Shown piece by piece: positions 58,868 through 64,000 of a stretch of DNA of 64,000 nt (positions are counted from its first letter, which is position 1; every line of letters begins with the position of its first letter). A program made the translations under genes and the position numbers. This stretch comes from Bacteroidales bacterium. Lineage in GTDB: Bacteria > Bacteroidota > Bacteroidia > Bacteroidales > UBA932. Below the pieces are notes generated by a model that was given only the letters and a program-made list of their open reading frames with translations, was not told the DNA's origin and did no database searches. The stretch covers positions 95,713-159,712 of the forward strand of contig JAQYTJ010000031.1 in NCBI GenBank assembly GCA_028724885.1. The letters run 5' to 3'.

Positions 58868-59230
58868 TTAGATAGGTGCTTTTGGTGAGAAGTTGTAGCC
58901 GTCGTTCCTGTGCTGCCAATAAAATTGCTCGCTTGCAGAGTACATTATCAGGTAGGCACACCTTAAGGCAGACTCCCCTGCCACTGAAATTGCATTCGAA
59001 TTCATTGGCACTTTAAGATCGAATCTCCTAACTTGTCTGATGTCGGCTCTTGGTGAACGATCCTCAGATTTGTCCGAAACAGAAGAAGCATTTTCAACGT
59101 TTCCGTTCAGTTGTATAGTGTCTGGAAGTTTCGAGAGCCATTCCTGATATGCCTTGACATTGAACAGATGGAAATTTCCATGGAACGTTAAATCCTGGGC
59201 CTGCAAGTTCATTGCAAGCATCAAGACCAA
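58868..59230 (-). CDS. Small secreted protein of unknown function
   Basis: 120 residues from a TTG; the end of a signal peptide is visible (LVLMLAMNLQAQ) with a cleavage site after QAQ. The hydrophobic part continues upstream in frame (PKLFCISLVLML preceded by KKIDIN), and an exact -7 element (minus-strand TATATTTG, about 59275-59282) lies just before, so the true start is probably an ATT or other rare codon near 59265, or the original ATG has been lost. The mature part (DLTFHGNFHLFNVKAYQEWL) has no recognised domain. Confidence 0.45.
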   Translation of the reverse strand: MVLMLAMNLQAQDLTFHGNFHLFNVKAYQEWLSKLPDTIQLNGNVENASSVSDKSEDRSPRADIRQVRRFDLKVPMNSNAISVAGESALRCAYLIMYSASEQFYWQHRNDGYNFSPKAPI

Positions 59231-59426
59231 GGAAATACAGAATAGTTTCGGAATGTTAATGTCAATTTTTTTGTAGCAAATATAAACAAATATCTAAATC
59301 ATTCAAAATATTGATTATCAATAAATTTATATGGCTTCTGCCATAACATGGGAAGAGGCCGTGCCTTTTCTGATTAACACGACCCCTTAGAGCTGAGGAC
59401 ATTACCTGTAAATCATCAAAATAATA

Positions 59427-59443
59427 ATTTAAGTTTCGCAAGT
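59427..59443 (-). repeat. Copy 4 of ACTTGCGAAACTTAAAT repeat
   Basis: Minus-strand copy of the 17-bp repeat at the island boundaries near 14.5 and 16.3 kb. Here it sits exactly at the left end of the GC-rich region, and the GTG from which the next reading frame can start lies inside it. No other part of an insertion sequence is recognisable between it and the small secreted protein gene. Confidence 0.6.
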
Positions 59444-61436
59444 GATTCAAGCGGATGGTTGTAGTTGTCGGGCCACTCTCATTATCGCTTCAAGTTGTTT
59501 GTTTTCGTTTATGATATTGGTCAGGAGTTCATCGGAGTCGGCGGAGCTCACCAAGGGGAAGTACTTCGTGTACGTCCCGGAGAACTGCTCGTTCGTCTCG
59601 GGGAGGGCGATCACCCCGTCGGGGTTCTACCTCAAGGGCTCCTACGTTCTCGACGGCGTGAAGAGGACGGCCGACGCCACGACGCTCATAGCCACTGGCG
59701 CGACCGCCATGTCGCCCCTCGTGAGCGGACAGTGCAGGAGGAACGCCCTCGTCACCGTCAGCCTCTACGACCTCGGCGGCGCGGCGGAGGAGCCGTGGAT
59801 GGAGGCCGGCCCGGCTACGCCGAGGGACACGATGTACGTCGCCGAGGCGGGGACGCTCACCGCGGTCGTACACAACTACGCCGGGGGCCTGGCGGTGGCC
59901 TCGTCGGACAACCTCAGGGTGCTCCACGCCGGCGACGGCGGCCTCTTCGCCGACAACGGCGACGGCACGGCGACGCTCTCCCTCAGGTACGGGTGCCTGG
60001 CGGAGGGCGACGGCACGGGGACCATCACCGTCATGAAGGACGGCTCGGCCATCAGGGGCGGGGCCGTGACCATCCGCACGAAGGCCCCGAAGCTGAAGTT
60101 CGACGAGACGGTTTACCGGCTCACCAATTCCGTCAGGTCGCGGGGCGTGGGCCTCTCGTACCGCCTGGGCGACGGCTCGGCGTACGGGTCCTACGACCAG
60201 GCGCTCTACGACGAGCTCCTCGACGTCCGGACCGAGGTCAGCGGCAAGGCTGAATCGTTTGTTCGGTTTGAACCTACCCTGGTATCTCTTAAGGATAATG
60301 TGACCATCGACGAGTCCAGCGCCGGCGAGTACGAGGACGCGCTCGTCGCGAGGCCGGCCAGCCCCGGCTGCGGCGTCGCCGCGGCGAAGGCGGGCGTGGA
60401 TCTTGCCCTGCCAAAAGGGAGCGCGTCCGACTGGGTGATCGACTCCGAGGCTTACGTGGCCCAGAGAAAGAGCTTCAGCTTCAAGATCGCCGGTTACTCT
60501 GACGGCATGACGGTCTCGTGCTCGGACAACCTTGAGCTGAGCGCCGTCGTGACGAAGAATCCAGACGGCTCCGCGACCGTCAGGGGGACGTACGGATGCC
60601 TCAGGAAAGGCGCGGGCGCCATAACCGTTAAGCTCAATGGCTCAGCCATTGGCAACGGCAGCAGGGGCGTCAACGTCATCGCCCCCGCCCTGGTGATTTC
60701 GCCGGACCCCATCGTCATCAGCGGAAGCCATTCGTCTTTTACGTTCGACATGCATTATGAGGACAAGGACGGCAATAGGATGACGGATTTCGACGAGGCC
60801 TTGTATGACGAGCTGATAGTCCCAGGCGCGTATTTTGAAGAGCGCGCTTTCCGGGATCAGGAACAGGAAATGGAATTTTATAGCATGCAGCCTTCTTTGA
60901 GCGGCAATACCCTGAGCTGGGGGCAGGCCGGAACTTCCGCATATTATGAAGGCGTGCTTTGCGCCGAGCCCATTAAATTAGATTCAGGGGTCGAAGCTGC
61001 CTGGGCCGACATTGAGGTCGTGGATGGAGGAGCGGGGGAAGTCATAACGAACGGCCCCTTCGAGGTCAGCTATGCTTACGCTTTGACCAGAACCGGCTCC
61101 GTCACCGGAGGCGGCTCGACCGTGGCAGTTTACGATTACACGTTGTCCTACGCCATAACCTATAAGGGCACGGTTCCGTCTTCCCTGACCTATTCAGTCA
61201 AGTCTTCGGGTTCATATCCTGTTTCCGTGCAGGACGAGCCTGACTCTTATCAGTCGTATGACGATGACATACCGTTACGGACCACTTCCGTGACCATAAC
61301 GGGTTCGTCGCCGAATAAGAGTTTCACCGAGCATATATACGATTATAACCGGCTTGGCGATATCGCTTATCGGTTAGACGTAGTATGCAATGGCAGGACC
61401 TATTCGTTCGACCTCACCGAGACGCCTTCTCTGTGA
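59442..61436 (+). CDS. GC-rich surface protein with tandem Ig-like repeats (5' end probably truncated)
   Basis: 664 codons from a GTG inside repeat copy 4; the first 30 residues are low-quality sequence and the native N-terminus is probably lost. The protein has two long repeats: TATLSLRYGCLAEGDGTGTI with SAIRGG (near 180-210) matches SATVRGTYGCLRKGAGAITV with SAIGNG (near 377-405), and each is followed by a block ending YDQALYDEL or FDEALYDEL and then by a YEDALVARP/YYEGVLCAEP segment. The folds look like bacterial Ig-like domains. The C-terminal 110 residues form a separate beta-rich domain. G+C is far above the core genes, with codons such as GCC, GGC and CTC. Confidence 0.65.
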   Translation: MIQADGCSCRATLIIASSCLFSFMILVRSSSESAELTKGKYFVYVPENCSFVSGRAITPSGFYLKGSYVLDGVKRTADATTLIATGATAMSPLVSGQCRRNALVTVSLYDLGGAAEEPWMEAGPATPRDTMYVAEAGTLTAVVHNYAGGLAVASSDNLRVLHAGDGGLFADNGDGTATLSLRYGCLAEGDGTGTITVMKDGSAIRGGAVTIRTKAPKLKFDETVYRLTNSVRSRGVGLSYRLGDGSAYGSYDQALYDELLDVRTEVSGKAESFVRFEPTLVSLKDNVTIDESSAGEYEDALVARPASPGCGVAAAKAGVDLALPKGSASDWVIDSEAYVAQRKSFSFKIAGYSDGMTVSCSDNLELSAVVTKNPDGSATVRGTYGCLRKGAGAITVKLNGSAIGNGSRGVNVIAPALVISPDPIVISGSHSSFTFDMHYEDKDGNRMTDFDEALYDELIVPGAYFEERAFRDQEQEMEFYSMQPSLSGNTLSWGQAGTSAYYEGVLCAEPIKLDSGVEAAWADIEVVDGGAGEVITNGPFEVSYAYALTRTGSVTGGGSTVAVYDYTLSYAITYKGTVPSSLTYSVKSSGSYPVSVQDEPDSYQSYDDDIPLRTTSVTITGSSPNKSFTEHIYDYNRLGDIAYRLDVVCNGRTYSFDLTETPSL

Positions 61437-61487
61437 GATGCCCCGGCCGATGAAAAACGGCCTCACCGATCCCGTCTGATTCCACAT

Positions 61488-61522
61488 GGCGGAGGCTTGC
61501 TTGACCGGCCTCCGCCTTTTTT
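61488..61522 (+). terminator. Terminator between the two GC-rich genes
   Basis: GGCGGAGGC (61488-61496) and GCCTCCGCC (61508-61516) form a 9-bp GC stem followed by TTTTTT, ending the plus-strand gene before the convergent lipoprotein gene. Confidence 0.8.
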
Positions 61523-61556
61523 CGCTCTTTCCCGGGGCCCGCGGCGGGCGTCGGTC

Positions 61557-63533
61557 TCAGTATCCCACGAAGTCGTAGTACGGGTTCCGTCCCATGTTGG
61601 ACGTCACCACGTCCTCCTTCATGTACCACTCGCGGTAACAGCCTTCGGATACTCTCTTAGGTATGCCGTACCTTTGGAATAAAGAGAAGCTGAACAGAGG
61701 GATTTCTTTCCCGTCCACGTTCTTCACTATCACGTACGTGTCTTTCGGCCCGAGTATCGGGTACACGCCGTCGTCTTTTTCGTTATACGTGTATTCGACT
61801 ATCTCGTCCTCCTCCGGCTCCTCGTTGGAGTAGCCCCGTTCGTCGAAGTAGAGGAATTTCTTGTCGTACTTCTCTAGCGCCGCGCTCGGGACCAGTATCG
61901 TTATCCGGTAATTCTCATATACGGGGCCGTACAATGAGTCCTTCCATCCCTTGCTCGTTATGTTCCACGACCTCGGCGGCGTCATTCCCGCGAAGGTTAT
62001 TTTCCTCACGGAGCCGCCATCGTTTATCGCGGTATTGCCGAGGTACTTTAAGTTTTTCCCGAAGACCACCTCCGTGACGTAATCCGGCGTCGAGAACGCC
62101 GAACCTCCCAGATGCTCCAGGTTGTCCCACAGCACCATCTTCCCGGTCTCTTTCGAGCCGTTGACGCTCAGCCCGGACGCATTCAGGAATGCGTGTCTGC
62201 CTATGTATCTCACGCTGGCCGGGATAACCACCGACTCAAGTTTTTCGCAGTAAGAGAACGTATAATCCGGTATGGTGTCGAGGCTGACGAAATACTGCAT
62301 TTCATCGAAGGACTTGATGGAGTATTCGGAGGCTGAGCACCCCGTCGCCTCGTCGTACGTCGGGTTGAACGGCCTGCCGAGGGTCTTCACGAGGGAGGCC
62401 TCGCGCACCGACAGCTCGCCGTCGCCGTCGAGGTCCCACCTCCCGACGCAGATCCTCTTTATCACGGAGTCGGCGAAGGCTATCCTCTCGGACGCGTCCC
62501 TCACGCCCTCGACCCTCACGGAGGCCGCGGCCCTCACGGTGTCCGTCCCGCCGCGCTCGCCGGCGCAGGCGAGGACGAGGGTGACGGAGCCCGCCCCCTG
62601 GCCCCTGCCGCAGAGCATCCCGTTCGCGGTCACGGAGAATGCGCCGCCGGAGGCCGGCTCGAAGCCCACCGCCCTGACGACGGCGCCGTCCGGCTCATAG
62701 CCCGCGCCGAGGAAGAGCGTGTCGTTCTGGCGGAGGACGATCTCCCCCGTCTCCTTCCCGCCGAGCGTTATCCACGCCCTCGTCACCGCCGGGACGTCCA
62801 GGAGGGTCATGACGGGGATCTCAGCGGCGATCTCGCCCGTCTCGGTCCCCTTCCTCGTCTTCTTCTTCAGGTAGGTGACCCTGGCCTTCAGCGTGGTCTT
62901 CCCGAAGGCTCGCCCCGCGAGCGTCATGCCGTCACCCTCGCCGGAGAGGGACGCCACCGCCGGGTCGGCGACCTCCAGGGTCACCGCCTGGGCCCTCGCC
63001 CCCTCCGGGACGAGCGACACCGCGAGGGGCGCGGCCAGCCCTTCCCTGGCGAAGAGCGTGTCGGCGACTGACCGCCCGTCGTAGGCGACGGCTATGCCCT
63101 CCGGCTCGGGGTAGTCCGTCTCGGAGTTCAGGACCGAGACGACGACCTTGCGGGTCAGCGGCATGAAACCGCCGCGCGTCCGGAAGGTCACGGCTATCGT
63201 CGCCTCCGCCTCCCCGGTCTTCCTCGGAATCACCCTTACGGCGTTCTCCCCGGCCTTCTCGAAGAGCACGCGGGATTTTCCGGACGTCACGTTGGCCTCC
63301 CAGCCGGTGGCCGTAGCCTCCGCGGGGGTCCAGGAGATGACCGCTGTCTTCTCCTCGTCGTCGTACAGGGAGAGGGTGTCTCCCACCTCGATGCCGTCGA
63401 CGGTTATCCTCAGCGATTCGGGCCTCGGCCCGCCGTCCTCGCCGGGGCCGCCCTTCTCCGAGCAGGCGCCGGCCGCTATGATGGCCGCGGAGAGCGCGGC
63501 CAGGATCATCTGGTTCCAGTTCTTAGTCTTCAT
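61557..63533 (-). CDS. Lipoprotein with Ig-like domains and BspA-type leucine-rich repeats
   Basis: 658 residues. A lipoprotein signal ends in IIAAGAC-S near residue 23. Residues 35-340 form three BIG_2-like Ig domains (SLRITVDGIEVGDTLSLYDD, EGIAVAYDGRSVADTLF, RAWITLGGKETGEIVL). Residues 400-540 are BspA-type LRR_5 repeats: DTIPDYTFSYCEKLESVVIP, ASVRYIGRHAFLNASGL, HLGGSAFSTPDYVTEVVFG. It is anchored in the outer membrane and probably exposed; BspA repeats often bind host proteins. The -7 element TAACTTTG is at 63541-63548. The first two thirds are very GC-rich, the LRR part less so. Confidence 0.82.
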   Translation of the reverse strand: MKTKNWNQMILAALSAAIIAAGACSEKGGPGEDGGPRPESLRITVDGIEVGDTLSLYDDEEKTAVISWTPAEATATGWEANVTSGKSRVLFEKAGENAVRVIPRKTGEAEATIAVTFRTRGGFMPLTRKVVVSVLNSETDYPEPEGIAVAYDGRSVADTLFAREGLAAPLAVSLVPEGARAQAVTLEVADPAVASLSGEGDGMTLAGRAFGKTTLKARVTYLKKKTRKGTETGEIAAEIPVMTLLDVPAVTRAWITLGGKETGEIVLRQNDTLFLGAGYEPDGAVVRAVGFEPASGGAFSVTANGMLCGRGQGAGSVTLVLACAGERGGTDTVRAAASVRVEGVRDASERIAFADSVIKRICVGRWDLDGDGELSVREASLVKTLGRPFNPTYDEATGCSASEYSIKSFDEMQYFVSLDTIPDYTFSYCEKLESVVIPASVRYIGRHAFLNASGLSVNGSKETGKMVLWDNLEHLGGSAFSTPDYVTEVVFGKNLKYLGNTAINDGGSVRKITFAGMTPPRSWNITSKGWKDSLYGPVYENYRITILVPSAALEKYDKKFLYFDERGYSNEEPEEDEIVEYTYNEKDDGVYPILGPKDTYVIVKNVDGKEIPLFSFSLFQRYGIPKRVSEGCYREWYMKEDVVTSNMGRNPYYDFVGY

Positions 63534-64000
63534 GTTCAGGCAAAGTTAAGCAAAATTATTCATAATCCACGGCTTAGGCTTCCGGAAAAGGGTGTTTTTC
63601 CCCCTCCCCCTTCGTGGCGGGTCAGGTCCTCTTCGGGGGCCCGGGAGCTGCGGACGACCGTCCGCGGCTCCCTTGGAAGCCTCATCCGCCGCGGGAGCGG
63701 CGGTGGCGGAGGGAGGCGTGCGGACTGTGCGCGAACGGCCGGCTGCCGGTTTTCCTGCTTTCCTCTTCCTCATTGCCGTTACTGAAAGATAATTTTCGCA
63801 ATTGTGGAATCTCACCTTCCTAGGAAGATTCGACTTAATTTTTTGCACAAAAGGGAAGAAAAAAATAGCTATAAAATTGACAATATTTGCTATATTCTTT
63901 TCTCGATCTTAAAAATCTGTAACAAGTTACACTTTTTTAAGGTCCATGATTGCCGTTTGCAAATAAATCATTAATTTTACATCTGAAAAATTTGTAACAA
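63534..64000. other. Right-end intergenic region
   Basis: 63541-63548 is the promoter of the lipoprotein gene. 63590-63780 is GC-rich without a convincing gene; a 100-codon minus-strand frame there covers the promoter and is low-complexity. From 63790 the sequence is AT-rich. TGTAACAAGTTACA (63918-63931) is a 14-bp palindrome, and its half TGTAACAA recurs at the window end, so regulatory sites for a gene beyond base 64000 are possible. Confidence 0.4.

Noticed and set aside
59465..60253. 262-codon plus-strand frame in another phase
   Set aside because: An Arg/Gly-rich shadow caused by high G+C; the overlapping phase shows repeated Ig-like blocks.
63546..63848. 100-codon minus-strand open frame
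   Set aside because: Its end covers the promoter of the BspA-like lipoprotein and its sequence is low-complexity Arg/Pro/Ala from a GC-rich stretch.

Overview
The window is chromosomal DNA of a Bacteroidota bacterium, most likely order Bacteroidales. This rests on the -7 promoter element TAnnTTTG ahead of many genes, tRNAs without an encoded CCA, a type B ribosomal protein L31, SPII-type lipoproteins, a six-gene Na+-translocating NADH:quinone reductase operon, and the families present (DUF4493, DUF6359, DUF349, S9B dipeptidyl peptidase, BspA-like repeats). The exact genus cannot be fixed from the sequence alone.

Layout. 1-4.6 kb: left part of a capsule/exopolysaccharide locus on the minus strand (glycosyltransferase, polysaccharide pyruvyl transferase, ferredoxin/F420-hydrogenase-beta-like protein, Wzx-type flippase). 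4.7-16.3 kb: an accessory island full of broken genes and defence genes. It holds a DUF262 stub, an IS4-type transposase fragment, a four-gene minus-strand operon joining an AAA15 ATPase + RloB pair (AbiL-like) to an OLD-nuclease + UvrD-helicase pair (Gabija-like), an IS3 OrfA stub, a hipBA pair, an AbiEii-type toxin fragment and a DUF4143 ATPase cassette with three 23-bp-spaced upstream repeats. 16.36-20.4 kb: the capsule locus resumes with the export and phosphoregulation genes (YwqE/CapC phosphatase, Wzc kinase, Wza lipoprotein), so the island appears to sit inside the polysaccharide locus.

20.5-57.8 kb is ordinary core chromosome: rpmE2, tRNA-Glu, a CE2-like esterase, DPP-IV-like peptidase, hexuronate transporter + glucuronate isomerase, a three-gene surface operon with a collagen-like lipoprotein, UvrD/PcrA helicase, nqrABCDEF, a RAYT transposase flanked by REP-like palindromes, the SRP RNA, cdd, mnmA, a HI0933-family flavoprotein, tRNA-Thr, phosphoglucomutase, a THUMP-like methyltransferase, YggS, YidC, a DUF349 protein, trmD and an ArnT-like glycosyltransferase. 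Two short intergenic transcription units look like small RNAs or leader-peptide units. 57.8-64 kb: an internally deleted IS4-type element, a small secreted protein, then two convergent genes of very high and patchy G+C coding for surface proteins with Ig-like and BspA-like repeats.

The most interesting observations are the fused AbiL-like/Gabija-like operon, the RAYT/REP pair, the iteron-bearing DUF4143 cassette, two candidate small RNAs, and a hexamer (GAATAT/ATATTC) that by eye is several-fold enriched in the core chromosome, in all reading frames, but not in the island or the GC-rich right end.
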